Assembly: GCA_030407315.1 (NCBI GenBank)
Contig: JALQPE010003270.1
Coordinates: 1-64,000, forward strand
Length of the DNA: 64,000 nucleotides
Reading direction: 5' to 3'
Source of the DNA: Asparagopsis taxiformis
Taxonomy: Eukaryota > Rhodophyta > Florideophyceae > Bonnemaisoniales > Bonnemaisoniaceae
Of the stretch, positions 34,535 to 47,300 are shown one piece after another. The stretch's first letter is position 1; each line of letters begins with the position of its first letter. The translations under genes were made by a program, and so were the position numbers. Below the pieces are notes generated by a model that saw nothing but the letters and a program-made list of their open reading frames with translations, was not told the DNA's origin and searched no databases.

Positions 34535-35675
34535 GACGTGTCTTGATAGTATTTTTGATTGCACGGGGTTTTCGACGTGCTGTGGATTTCAGGAAGACTG
34601 CTGTTTTGGACAGCCTTGTGTTTTTGGGCTTGCGCACATAGTGCGTTGGGATTGTGGGAGCAAATGCAGGTGGTTTCCTAGAGCTGGAGAGATTTTTAGA
34701 AGGTCGAGTGCGGCAGGAAGGCAAAGTTCGAGCGGCATTGACGGTGATGTGTGGTGGGAGGGAGGTAGTGATGCGGTACATGTTGTCGCGGTGTTTAGGT
34801 GCAGTGGCGATTATTTTATCACGGTCTGGGTGTGGTGAAGGGGAGGTTCTGTAAGCAAAGTCCTTCTGGAATAGGATGTCATGCGTTCTGCTCATCTGTG
34901 GGACTGATAGTAAGTTTTGTTGCAGTTCTGGGGCAACAACGACGTCATGACATGGTAGGGTAGACTCTGCGGAGATCGGTAGGGCAGCTTTCCCATGATG
35001 AGTGGTACTAGTGGGTCTTCCATCTGCACATTGTGTCGACGAGTGTGTTACTGGAGGGCCAGGAGGCGAGGTTGTTAGGTGAGTCGGGTTTGCAGCAGAG
35101 TCGAGGATGTATTTGTCAAGAAAGGTGGTACGTACGGGTTCGTTGTCTTGGTACTCATCGGGGTGAGAGAGGAGGCTTTGTTCCAATTCATGTGTGGGGG
35201 AGGAGTTGTCCCAGCGATCCTCGTTGCTGTGCCAAAATTGGTTGTTCGCCATTTTCGGAGATGACTGGTTATATTCCTGAAACATTCTATGGAGGCGACA
35301 GTCAGCAGTGGAGTGTGAGCTAAGTCTATGGAACTTTCACTACGGACCATTGTGACCAAGAGGTTTAGGAATATCGTTTTTGGGTGAAACGAATGTTGGC
35401 GGTTTGAGGTGGGTTTAGCAGTTCGATGTACCATGATGATTCGACGTCTGTGAGAGTTTGCGTTTCTGGGGGAAGGGGAAAGTTGGGAGTTCACGGGGAG
35501 CGATCTGCACGTTTGGTGGATTTGTGTGCGGGAGGTGAGTTGTGTCGCCGTACTTGTTGAGTAGGGTGAAGATGTGAGGGGGCGCTTTTAGAGCGGGATG
35601 GAGATCAGTGCCGTGATTTTCGAGCAGTGGGCAGGGATTGATGGGGAGATGAGTAGGGATGTGGAGCGGTGGGAA
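34535..35675 (-). pseudogene. Ty1/copia remnant: gag tail and protease region
   Basis: The minus frame to 35285 carries DKYILDSAANPTHLTT, ADGRPTSTTHHGKAALPIS and VVVAPELQQNLLSVPQMSR, the layout of a copia protease (normally LDSG(A/C)xxH...LLSV) with Ala at the Gly position. Upstream frames at 35075-35723 look like broken gag. It is cut at 34535 by the solo LTR, so integrase and RT are missing. Confidence 0.7.
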
Positions 35676-35707
35676 TGCGCAGTGGTAGATCTGGGCCGAT
35701 AACCTGT
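35676..35707 (-). promoter_or_regulatory. Copia-type primer-binding site (initiator-tRNA-Met half)
   Basis: The minus strand reads ACAGGTTATCGGCCCAGATC then TACCACTGCGCA. This is close to the complement of the D-arm-to-anticodon part of eukaryotic initiator tRNA-Met (GCGCAGTGG...TGGGCCCATAACC). Drosophila copia is known to prime with such a half tRNA. The LTR end TTTTACA abuts it at 35705. Confidence 0.6.
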
Positions 35708-35863
35708 AAAACCAATGAACCACATCTCCGGTGTGACTTAGTGGTTATACGAGGATAAAGGTATTTATCCAACACGCACGGTATTTAGACCTGCCTATTG
35801 TGGCCCGAACAGAGGGGAAGTTTTATGTAGTCGTCGGGAGTTGAACCCGGGATGGTGTGAAGT

Positions 35864-35895
35864 GTGCCAGTGGAATGTCTGGGCCCATAACCTGT
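35864..35895 (-). promoter_or_regulatory. Second copia-type primer-binding site
   Basis: The minus strand reads ACAGGTTATGGGCCCAGACA then TTCCACTGGCACAC, again matching the complement of initiator tRNA-Met and again preceded by TTTTACA. It implies a second minus-strand copia LTR starting at about 35893 (TGTAAAAGG). Confidence 0.6.
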
Positions 35896-36579
35896 AAAAG
35901 GAATGTATTGACGATTTTGATGCCTCCCTTTATTGTTGATCATGGCGACGGTGAGTTTGGTTAACTAGGATGATGTGCTGTAAGTACTGTAATGTATGAG
36001 TTGTTCTCAGTTGCGTGCACAAAATTCCCACGGCAATCCCACGCAATCCCGTACGGGAACATCTGAATTCGTCTACTCAACAACACCGGCGGACGATTGT
36101 AACACCTTTTTCAACTGTTAATGTAGCACACACGTCCGTTTTAGATTAATTTAATACAGCGCCGGCGATTATGGATTGGGTACACGTGGTGCCCCATAAA
36201 GTAGCGCCACAGTATCCGCGGCACACATATATTGTGCTGCAGGCGTGCCTGGTAGAAAGAGGTGGCATGGGCGAGAGTAGTGAGAGTAAATTGACGTTCG
36301 TCTTTACTACCAAAGGGTGGACTCCCTGATAGTTACTAGCTCTACAACCGGCCGCACAGCGTCCCATCCAATCGATTGTACGATTGGACGTCTGTGCGCA
36401 CTGCGATTGCACCGATAGTCACGACAATCCGGATTCGACTGTCCACTGCGTTCGCTTTGGAAGCATCTACACCCTCTCCTCTAACTCCAAAAAACTCTAC
36501 TCTCACCCCTTGAATACCCCACATCCCTTATTCCTCTCTCCACCCTGTTCTCCTACCCTCACCGACCAACTCACCCAAG
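35896..36579. other. Presumed LTR and leader sequence of copia elements
   Basis: No gene. It should contain the remainder of the minus-strand copia LTR and the leader of element D, but no boundaries can be drawn by eye. Confidence 0.3.
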
Positions 36580-38413
36580 ATGCCGATCACCCGTACCGCC
36601 GCCTCGAAATACAACAAGTTTGTACAGCGGTATGGCATCATAAAGGTCAAGGCTGGAATATCACAACAGATCGCGGACATCGGTCGAATGGTTCTGGAAA
36701 CCTACCCAGTAATCGAACCATCACAATCGGCAACCAGCCCGCCGTCTATGCCTTCATCTGAAAGAGTCCTGTCACTTATCCAAAACCTCCTCCCACCTCC
36801 TTCGGAATTCTTCACTTCGGAATTCTTCAAGCTTCCTCTATTCCCAGTAGCAATCCTCTACGACATTGCCGAGTTCTATGGCTGTCATGAAACCCCAGAA
36901 GAGTTCACAAACGAACTGAGCCTCCCATCCGCAGACAAAAAGGACTTGAGCATGAAGACGATGATCTGGATGGCATACATTTTACGATGTGACTTGGAAT
37001 CTACAACTCAGATCGTGAACATGTTCAAACTGTCTAGAAAAATCAGTCCCATGACGTTTGGATCGGCTACAACTCATGAATCGCCGAAAGAATTAGACAC
37101 CCGCCACCCGGCCTCTCTGGCTAAGATCAACCAGAAAAGGAATCCCCAAAGGGATGCTAACCGCGAGATAATTAATCATCCTGCGCCTCTACCTCCCTCA
37201 TTCGAAGTTGAAACAGTTCACACAAGTCATAATGGAAACCACCCTCCATCCCTTGAGAATATCGCTAGTCAATCCGAACAGATACCTGCCCCCCCACATA
37301 CCAGAAGCTGCTTCCACTGGTGTACATAACATCAGAGGAGGATCGGGGAACATGATGGACGATTTCAGGAAGGCTGGATACGTTAGCCAGCACTTCAAAG
37401 ACCGCAAGTTTACTTGCCACCTTGATCAGTCCATCGAACTATATCTCCGAGACTACAAGATATGTGCCCAACAAAATCAGTTATCTGAAAAGCAACGAGC
37501 AGACTATTTCATAAACATAATGGATGGTCCTGCCCGTATCTTCTTCTTCAACAATGCTCGAGATGATATTTCATTCGATGATATGGCTGTTCTTATGCTA
37601 AGGGAATACGATTCGGTCGCAAGACAACTAAACGTCAAAGTAATTTTGGACTCACTCCGAATGTCCTCATTTATGAATGAAAACGACCTACACGACCCTC
37701 GTGAAGGACTGGCAAAATTGATCAACCGAATAGAAGAATTATCGCCCCAATGCCCGCAATACGCTAGATCCGAGGGAAACAAGATTGAATTCCTTCGGAA
37801 GGCCGTCATCGGTTTCAAATGGTCGGAACAAGCCATACGGAACATTGTTTCTGCGCGGTACTCATTCAACCAATTCGTTACGGCACTTTTTGAAGGAATC
37901 CAGCTGGAATCCGATCTAAACCACATGTCATCTAGAACGAACGTCGTGATAGATCAATACCACGATCAAACTCCGACAATCGACCATACCCGCTTCCAAA
38001 TGTACGGGAGGAACCCTCGTCTCTTGCAGAGAAAACTCCGGCATTCCCGTGGAAAAGAAGTACCCCAAAACGGAACCAATCGATCCTTCGAAGAAAGCCG
38101 TTGTCGCGTAGAATGCCACAAATGCAACCAACCGTGGTCACCCAGTCACCGTTGTGAGAGAGGAGCGATCCGCGACCACATCCGCAACAGAATCAAGAAT
38201 GGAGAACCCTCCATTTACATTATCACAGATTTGGTAAACGGAATGGAGGGAGATCTATCAGACACCTGCGACGATAGTCATAATGAGGATAGGTATACCT
38301 CTGAAGAGATTGATACTCAATTCACAGAGCTTCAGCTGTTTGATAACTTAGCTGGAAGCGAAGGAGACCATCAGCCACACCACAGCCTGGTTGAGGAGGC
38401 CGACAAGGATTGA
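36580..38413 (+). pseudogene. Ty1/copia element D gag, one frameshift
   Basis: ATG 36580 begins MPITRTAASKYNKFVQRYGI. After a break near 37295 the frame continues through GGSGNMMDDFRKAGYVSQHF, CHLDQSIELYLRDYKICAQQ, SEKQRADYFINIMDGPARIF, CPQYARSEGNKIEFLRKAVI and RYSFNQFVTALFEGIQLESD, a copia-type gag. A Cys/His cluster CHKCNQPWSPSHRCERG lies near the C-terminus. It ends at TGA 38411. Confidence 0.78.
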
Positions 38414-38566
38414 TATACGCATTTTCTCTCCGCACCAGAACGACAGATAAGTCGCTCACCGAGTCAGACTGCACCATTTTTCGTTAAGGCGCCGTGGCAA
38501 ACTGCCTCAACCGCGGCGCCTGAACAATGGCGAGCCCGACCACCGGGCAACTCACCCGAGGCGTAA

Positions 38567-40961
38567 AAGGATAAACGAAATCGATTTTGCCGCAATACAT
38601 ATTTCGAAGGTTTCGAAAGAGACCAAATTACCAAAACCACCTGGTTTTGTGTCGACATTGGAGCACCACGCTCTGTTGTAGGAAACAAGGAACTCGGTCG
38701 CATATTGAAGGACCTGGGAATTACGAAAGTTATGCCCAAGAGATCAGGGAATAGATTCCGCTTCGCAGATACAACATTCAACTCGCTTGGATCTGTCGTA
38801 GTGGATCTGCACACCCCACCAGGTGTCAAACCAATCCCTGTTACATTGGATATCGTTCCCGCCGATGTACCCGCTCTGCTGGGGATGGACTTCCTTGACA
38901 GAGAATCCTTAACACCCGATACAGTCTCTAAGCGACTGATAAAAAGGGTTGCGGTCGAAAAACCAGGCAAACCTACGATATACCTTGACGAGTGGCACAT
39001 TCCAATGTTCAGATCCGCCAGTAACCACTCTTATGTAGCAGTAAGATCCCCGAAAGACTCTTACTTCACCATATCTCAACTTGTCAAACTACACAAACAG
39101 TTCTTCCACCCTTCATCGGAGAAGCTCTTCAACTTACTCAAGCGTGCTAGACCAGAGGAAGCCTCGCCAGAGTGCCTACGGATACTAGAAGATATTTGTC
39201 ATCGCTGTGATCCCTGCCAACGAATTAGGAACGCTCCAACCCGCTTTCGGGTATCCTTCGGGGCCTAGAACGTTCGCTTAAACGGACGTATCATGATGGA
39301 TATCATGTACTTGGATGGAAGACTAGTGTTACACATAGTGGATGGAGAGACTAAGTTTAGCGCCGCTCGTTTCTTACCCGATATCTCCACAAAGACAGTG
39401 TGGACTACCATCCTAGAATGCTGGGCGACTATCTAAACTGGCTTTCCGAACCGCATGCTAGTTGACCAAGGAAGCAGCTTCGGCCAGAGTAGCGATGGTA
39501 TGTTCGTGCACATGGCCGAAAACGCCAACGTGCAGGTGGAGAAGACCGGGATCGAAGCACACTCCAGTCTTGGGGTTGGCGAACGCTTCCACGAGCCTCT
39601 GCGTCGAATATATCGAAAGATCAAGACCGAACATCCGACTGCCAACAGTGAACTCTCTCTTGCCCTGTCTATCAAGGCAATGAACGACACATTGGGTCCA
39701 AAGGGGCTTGTTCCGTCAGCCCCCGTCTTCGGTGAGTTCCCAAAGATGGTCACCCGCTCGGAGATACCTTCGCAACGAGCCACTCTACTCGACCGCTCAC
39801 AATCGCTGCAACTGCGAGGCGTGAAGTAGAGAGAATCATGGCAAAACTCCGCGTAGACCGTCCATTAAAGCACACTACCCCTCCATCTTCCTCCTCCCAC
39901 TACAATCCTGGAGACAAGGTGCTGGTTTGGAGGGAGAAGATGGTTGAGAATCGTATTGGAGAATGGATTGGTCCCTTTTCTGTCGTCGACTTCGCTGCAG
40001 ACAAAAAGCTAGTTTTTGTTAGAGGCACCGAAGTAGGTCCGGCGAGACCATTCTGCATTTCACAAGTGAAGCCCTACCTCTCCCCCGAAGTGATTGCTCA
40101 CAGCTTTATCTCAGAACTCCATCATGAGCTCACGACTTTTAGAGATGATGATGACCCAGAAGAAGTTTTGATAACTGAAATAATTAGCAAAACTGACCCG
40201 CGCGCATCGTCGACCAGAATGAGTATAGCTAAGAGCAGGGAGATCCAGAACTTGATCAATCGGGGGACATTCAGGGTGATTATGAAAGAGGATGTACCAA
40301 AAGACGCCAATATCCTTTCAGGTCGCTTCGTCCTCGCGATCAAGTCCACTGAAGACGGTTTTATAAAATTCAAAGCCAGATATGTAATAGGGGGACATCG
40401 TGATCGATATAAGAATATGATGGTGCATAGCGCGACGACCTTGCAGCCACAATCTATTCGTGTTCTCCTTGCAATTGCGTCAATGATGAAGCTCGATGTT
40501 TGGACCTCCGATGTACGTCAAGCCTACCTCCAATCGGCTGAGGCGCTATCTCGGAAAATATACATCAGTAACCCCGTCCCCGAGTTCGAGCTTGAACGCA
40601 ACCAGTGTCTCGAGCTAGTGAAACCCCTGTATGGGTTGTGTGAGTCCGGTGATCTTTGGCACGCCACACTGGACAACCACCACCGGAAGGACCTTAACAT
40701 GCGTCCACTCAAATCCGACCCCGCACTCTATGCACCATTCAGAGACGGGAAACTTTCAGGACTCAGTGGGGGATATGTAGATGACCTCATCCGAGCCGGG
40801 AACCAGGAATTCAGGAATCTATCTAATCTGACCAAGGCGAATTTGAGATGGCAGAAGACGAAGGCCTGCCTTGCGACTTCACTGGATTTAGGTTATCCTT
40901 CGGTGAAGACGATAGGACACAACAGGACCAGCATTCGTACCTCCGTAAACTGGAGCAGATG
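38567..40961 (+). pseudogene. Ty1/copia element D pol, 5' part (split by element B)
   Basis: Protease motif FCVDIGAPRSVVG, a pre-integrase zinc region (HKQFFHPSSEKLFNLL...ICHRCDPCQR), integrase core (MDIMYLDGRLVLHIVDGETK, NRMLVDQGSSFG), a KVLVWREKM...RIGEWIGPF element, and RT (RFVLAIKSTEDGFIKFKARY, DVWTSDVRQAYLQ, GGYVDDLIRAG). Integrase before RT is the copia order. Stops lie at 39266 and about 39433, with a frame change near 39829. The coding sequence is interrupted at 40961 by element B and resumes at 54096. Confidence 0.82.
40957..40961. repeat. Target-site duplication of element B, left copy
   Basis: AGATG directly before the 5' LTR, matched by AGATG at 54091-54095 directly after the 3' LTR. 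Confidence 0.92.
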
Positions 40962-41768
40962 TGTGGTGCAATTTAAGTTGGTCGATGGAATCGATGCGAG
41001 CGCGCGCGTTTACGTTAGTCCGCAAGCATCCGTTTGAGTTAGTTTAGTAAGCGAGCGTACGCGTGGCGCCTTGATTACGTGTCACGGAGCGTCAATGCGA
41101 GCGCGTGCGCGCGTACGTTGCCACGAAACCGCGAGCCGCGCCACGTGTAGCGATTTCCGCGAATTTCCCTTTATTTCCCTTTTTGGGTTTTTATGACGAA
41201 AGTCTTTTTCCCAAAATATTTCCCTTTTTGCGTGCGAGCGTGCGGCCGCCGCCGGCCGGCCACACAAGGACAGCCTGTCCCAAGTAAGTTAGCTATTAGT
41301 GGTCGCATGGCTTCGCACCCTACCAATAAACAGTCAGCACTTTCGCAGCAACGAGTTAAGCGTTGAGCGCGTCGCGAGGACCGATTGCGTTACGACGTTG
41401 CGTGCGGATTGCTCACGATCGCCGACGTACGTGCGCGCGCGCCGCGTTTACCGACCGTCGAATTGCGTCGCACCGCGAGACCGCGCATTGCGTCGCATAC
41501 CGCTAGGCCAGGGATTTACGACCCCTGCGTGGATCGTGTTGAGCTCGAGTTTACTCGGTGATCTCACCCTGAGATCACGGCTTGCGCCGGCCCGCGAATC
41601 CCGTGTTGCGATCGACCCTGCGCGTTCCGCCGTTGTACCACCCGATCGCCTCCGCGACCGAGCGACGTGCGAAACGCAAGTTCACGAGCGCGTTACGGTT
41701 CAACACGCCCTGACAAGGCAAGCGATTCTAGAACTCTCTTAGTGACCGCCATCCCGGCTGGTCCTACA
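40962..41768 (+). repeat. 5' LTR of element B
   Basis: 807 bases, TGTGGTGCAA to GGTCCTACA. CCAATAAACAGTCAGCA near 41325 may be a TATA-like or polyadenylation element. Confidence 0.95.
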
Positions 41769-41790
41769 ACTGGTCCCTCGACCTAGAATT
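41769..41790 (+). promoter_or_regulatory. Primer-binding site of element B
   Basis: ACTGGTCCCTCGACCTAGA directly after the LTR. TGG would pair with a tRNA CCA end, two bases inside the LTR border, as usual. The tRNA is not identified. Confidence 0.6.
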
Positions 41791-42345
41791 GCGCGAACCG
41801 ACGTGCGAACTCAGCGAAGAACAGAAACTCCGCTTGGGGAAACACGGGACGCCAAACCTATCGCTTACTCTAACTTTCCCTTTCTCCGTTCGTCGTGCGC
41901 GACAGCGAGGGCGATTGACGCGTGTGCGCGTATCGCTATCCCGGAAGCGGTGCTACAGCCTCTCTGGTTTTGTATAACTACCCTACCTCTACTACAACGA
42001 TTCGCAGCGCGGAACGACGCGATCAACGACGCAGCGCGTGCGCGCGCTAGTTCGCAACCCTAACGCGGGTTCGGCGGTGCCGAAAATATTGGGTTCGCAG
42101 ACGGTCGAGACCCGTCTCCGCGCGTTCCGAGCGAGGAAGAAGCCCTCCTGCGAGCGAACTCGTCCCCCTCACCCCTACTACGCGCGCCCGATACGCAGAC
42201 ACTTTTCGGGAAGCGCTTCCCTTTTTACTTGCCAATTTTTCGACGCGCCGACGCGAGATTTTGACGCGCGCCGAATTCCCCTTTCTCCCTTCCCATCATC
42301 CCTTTTTCCCTTTTCCCTAGGCGACGATCGAACGCGACCGCGCCG

Positions 42346-44382
42346 ATGGATCCCCCTACGCGCGTGCGATCGAACGCGCCGACCGAACCGCCGCCAGTCG
42401 CGTCGCAAACGCACGCAGTCGACGCACTGGTCGCTTCACACATCCCTGACCCTACCGCTTCCCCGTGGCCGCCGCTACCGACGCAAGCGCTCGCGAGCAT
42501 CGACGACAACGCGCAAACGTCCGACGATGGCGCCGCAACGAAGCGCGAAGCCGAGTTCCGCGTTTCCGACGTGCACGCTACGCCGTCCGCAACGCTTCCG
42601 AGCTTGGTTCGACAAGTAGTGGACGACCCTACGTTCCAATGCATGCTCCAGGCTGAAGTACGAGCTGCGGTGGACCGCGCTATCAAAAGCCAATCACGTG
42701 GATTGACGGCTCAGATGAGGGCGCAAGTCCACAACCTAATCGTCACTACGATGGACTCCCGCGAGGAGCACAACACCGACCGCGCGAGCGTCGTTACGCG
42801 CGAAAACCGAACGCGAACCGCAGCGCGCGCGACTCCGACGAACTACGCGCGTAACGCGGATCCCGAAGGATGGCTGGAACTGGCGCGCCAGGACCTGTCA
42901 TTCGATGATCACCCGCGCTCGAATAGCGACGACGGACCCGCGCACCCCGGGCTGGTAGAGATCCAGCCGTTGAACGAGCTGTTCACGCGCGCGCTTTCGT
43001 ACCGCACGTATCGCTTTCGAAATACGGACCGCGCGTTTAATCGGGAAATCGCGAGCGAACTGGCCAACACTGCGAAGATGGTGCGCCATTCTATGCAAGG
43101 AGAGAATTTCACGGGCACTGACGGAATCGCGGTACTATCGTTTCTGAAGTACTTCAAGAGCGCATGCGACGACACCGGCGTATCCGAAGGCGCAGCGCTG
43201 CCGATTCTCAAGTATTTCCTGGCCGACGAAGCGCGCGACACGTTCCAAACGTACGTGGGACGAACGTTCCGAGGAACGCGCGCGGGCGTCGATTCGATTA
43301 CGTGCTACGCGGAAGCCGTTCAGTGGCTCTTACTACCCTACGCGCGCGAAGGCGACGTTGCGCAAGCGTACCGCGACGTGGCGCAACAAACGCAAGACCC
43401 GAAGGAAACCGAAACGCAATTCGCTACGCGATTACGACGACGAGCGCTGCGCTGCGGCGACGCGTTTAGCGAGCGAACGCTTGTTTCTATTTTCGTCGAT
43501 GGTCTACACCCCTACGCGCAACACCTCGTGCGGGACGCGCTGTCTCGCGACCCGCGTCGATACACCTTTCGAGAGCTAGTCTCTATGGCGCAGAGCCACG
43601 GGGACACGCACCGAGCGATGACGCCGACGACGAGCGCGCGACCGCTACTGCGACGAACGCCTGCGCTCTACGTAGACGAGGACGAGACACCAATGATGCA
43701 AGCTCTGACCGTGGGGCACACCCCACCATCAGGCTTCTCATCGCCAAACGTCTCAACCTCCGCCGCGACACCGCACGCTCCGCGCGAACGGAAGTTCTCG
43801 ACTCCGAGCCCCATGCGAAGTCCGACCTCGCTTGGCACTCCTTCGTCGAATTACCGCACGCCACGCTCGCGCGACGCCTCGCCCGCCGACCGCTCACGAC
43901 GCACTGCGCATACCGACGACCGGGAACGCGAACGCGCGGGACCGTACACGGCGCACATACCGCGCGCGACTTACCCACCGCCTATCGTGAGGCAGACGGC
44001 ACCGGCCGACACGTCTCGCACGGCAGCGTTCCGATGCCTGATATGCAGGAAGTTCGGGCACCCGATGGTGAATTGCCCACTGCTCTCGTCCGAGCAGCAG
44101 GCCGCGATTCGCGAAATGCATAGCCACGCGCGCCTAACGCCCGAAGAACTGAACCTGCAGCGCAACGTTTAGGTCTTCGAAGTCTCCGCGCACGCCGACG
44201 CGAACGAGAGCGAGCGACAGCGCGTCGACGGCAACGAGCGAACGCGCGAAAACGAGGGCGAGGGCGAGCGCGAGCGCGAAAACGATCGGACGCGCGAATA
44301 CGACGCGCATGACAGCGAGCAGCTCACGCCCCACTCGGTTCGTTTTGCAAAAGACCCGGGAAACGCCTACGAGGAGCCGTAG
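42346..44382 (+). pseudogene. Element B gag with zinc knuckle
   Basis: ATG 42346 (MDPPTRVRSNAPTEPP) opens a 608-codon frame with a Pro/Ala-rich N-terminus, a capsid-like region (PGLVEIQPLNELFTRALSYR, GIAVLSFLKYFKSACDDTGV, ALRCGDAFSERTLVSIFVDG) and the knuckle CLICRKFGHPMVNC. It meets TAG at 44170, but the same frame then stays open through a Glu/Arg-rich tail to TAG 44380, so the first stop is probably a mutation. The pol frame opens in -1 at 44313 and overlaps the tail. Confidence 0.85.
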
Positions 44383-47300
44383 CGGGTGGGCCGGCTCCTC
44401 CTCACTCAACGGATACGCGACGCGCGACGACGCAACCACCGCGCGAAAAACCGCCTCCGTTACCACCCGAAACAGTGGTCCTGTTTCAGACCCCTACCGC
44501 GAACTACAAACTCGAGACCCGCGTCGGGTATAATCAACGCACGGCCACCGCGGTGACCGCCGTGCTTGATACTGGCGCAGGCCCGAGCCTCATTCGCGAA
44601 AACGTACTAGGCGCCGACTGGAAGCACCACGCTACGCCGCCGACGCTGCGCTGCGCGATTATCGACGCGAACGGACGACGCCTCGCGCCAAACGCGTCGC
44701 TGCGACTTAGCGTTTTTCTAGGTGCCCGAGCGCACCTCCAAACCTTTTTGGTGATGCCACGTCTATCCGTCCCATGTATCTTGGGAGCGGACTTCATCGA
44801 CCGCGTAGTCGAAATTATCTACACTGGACCGCAGCGCGCGTTGCGAACCCGCTATGGCGACCACGTCCCGATGCTTCCGCGTACGCCGACGAAACTGCGC
44901 CGCGCGCCGACCGCGAAGGCGACCCGACCCACAGGCTTCGCGCCTATTCGCGCTGCACGCCGCACATCGATTCCGCCGAACGCGACGCGAGCGATCGACG
45001 TTACCATGAGCGCTGAAGGGCGCTGCATTGTAGTTCCCGCGACTAACCTCTACGCACAGAAACTACTCCGTTTAACCAACGGGGAGACGCTGGTTCGAAG
45101 GAATGTACCCTTCCGAGTACAGGTACACAACGCTGGCACTCGTCTACAAGTATTGCCCAAAGGCATGAAGGTGGCACCGCCGTGCCCAACCCCGTGGGGT
45201 GTCTACAAGTCGCTCAGGAAGCGCCGAGCCCGCAAGACCGACCGCCCGACGACGCGACGCGACGCAACGTTACGACACCGCCGGACCCGCGCGAAACCGA
45301 CGAAATTGCGAACGCGACGCCGCCTTGGGAAGAACTCTTACGCGCGACGCTACGCGACGAGCGAGTAGACGACGACCTGCACGCGGAAATTATCGAGATG
45401 CTACGAAAGCATGAGCGCATGTGGAACGGCACGCTGGGAGCCATTCACGCGACGGAGCACCGCATCGAGCTAGTTCCAGGGGCGACCCCCGTGAACCAAC
45501 CGCTGTATCGCGCCGGGCACGCGTCGCGCGAAATTATCCGTACGCAAGTGGACAAGATGCTCCGCGCGGGAGTAATCGAACCCGCTACGTCGGAATGGGC
45601 GAGCCCGGTCGTGGTCGTGCCGAAGAAGGACGGGACCTCCCGTGGACATTTGTATGTATTTTGAATTTGTGGAGGTGGATAAGAGTACCGCATGTTGAGT
45701 GGAGGATATCCGCCCTCGGGAAAATTAGCAAACCATGCTGAGTGGAGGAGTTCACGAATGTGATGCTGTCTGAGCATTCACCTCGTATTTGGAGCATACA
45801 TAGAGGTTAATGGAATCATCCGTGCCATAAATCCTTGAAAATGTCCACTAGGGTCCCGCTTCTGCATCGACTACCGCCGCTTGAACGCCGCCACCGTGAA
45901 GGACGCATACCCGATTCCGCGCATGGACGATTGCGTCGATTCGCTCGGTAACGCGACAGTTTTCACGACGCTGGATTGCAACTCGGGATACTGGCAAATT
46001 CCAGTAGCGCACGCCGACCGCGATAAGACTACGTTTACGTCGCACGTCGGTACGTATCGCTTCCGCCGCATGCCTTTCGGACTTTCGAACGCACCCGCGA
46101 CGTTTCAGCGCGTGCTCGACATTTTGCTCGCGAACGTGAAGTGGCAACATTGCCTTGTCTACCTGGATGACGTAATCATCTTCTCCGCCGATGTAAACGC
46201 GCACGTGCACCACATCGGCGAGATACTGGGAATCCTCGGACGCGCAGGCGTTTCGCTAAAATTCGCGAAGACTGAGTTCTTCAAGCGCTCGGTGGACTAC
46301 CTGGGACATACTATTTCGCCTGGGAAGCTCTCCGTACCGACGACGAAGTGCGACGCGCTGCGCGATGCGACGTACCCGACGACGAAGACGCAGTTGCGAA
46401 GTTTCCTAGGAACTTGCAACGTATACCGCCGATTCGTCGAAAAATTAGCGTTCGTCGCGGCGCCGCTTACGCAGTTGCTAAAGAAGGACCAAGGAGACAG
46501 CTTACCCGCGCCGACGCCGGAGCAAACGCGCGCGTTCGAATCATTGCGACAAGCGATGCTGTCTCCGCCAATCCTCCGTCTACCGCGCGAAGGGCACCCG
46601 TATGTGCTCGATACAGACGCGTCGCAAGGGCAAATCGGATGCGCGCTACTTCAGCTAGACGCGGACGACGACGTACTACATCCAGTCGGATACTGGTCGC
46701 GCACGCTTAACGACGCGGAGCGCAACTATTCGACGACGGAACGCGAATGCCTCGCAGTCGTATGGGCAGTCTTGCTATTACGCGCGTACTTGGAAGGACG
46801 AAAGTTCACGGTTCGCACCGATCACAATTCGTTGCGTTGGATTCTGAACATGACGTCCGCGGAAGGACGACTCGCGCGCTGGCGACTGCGACTCGCCGAG
46901 TTCGAATTCGACGTCGAATACAAGAAGGGAAAACGCCACGTTATCGCCGACGCGCTCTCGCGAATGGCCACGCGAAGCTGCGACGAGACGGAAATACCGG
47001 ACGAGATACCCTGCTTCGGCGCCGCGAACATCGTCGAACCGCACGCGAACGCATGCGACCGAACCGACGCTGCGCTACTATGCGACTACGCAGAATACTA
47101 CCCGAGCTTGGCCTGCTTACTGGCAACTCGGTCGTGTATTGAGCCGCCCGTATCCACTGACGAGTGGATTCGCGAACAGGCGACGGACGAATTCTGCCAG
47201 AACGCGAGACGCGAACGTCGAAACCGCGCCGCGATCGCGCTTCCATCTGTCCCCCGACGGGATACTCATGAGGACCGCTCCGCTCGACGACGCGACGCAG

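Noticed and set aside
35825..35860. B-box-like GGGTTCAACTCCC on the minus strand
   Set aside because: No A box at a suitable distance and no cloverleaf. The neighbouring initiator-tRNA similarity is explained by a copia primer site.
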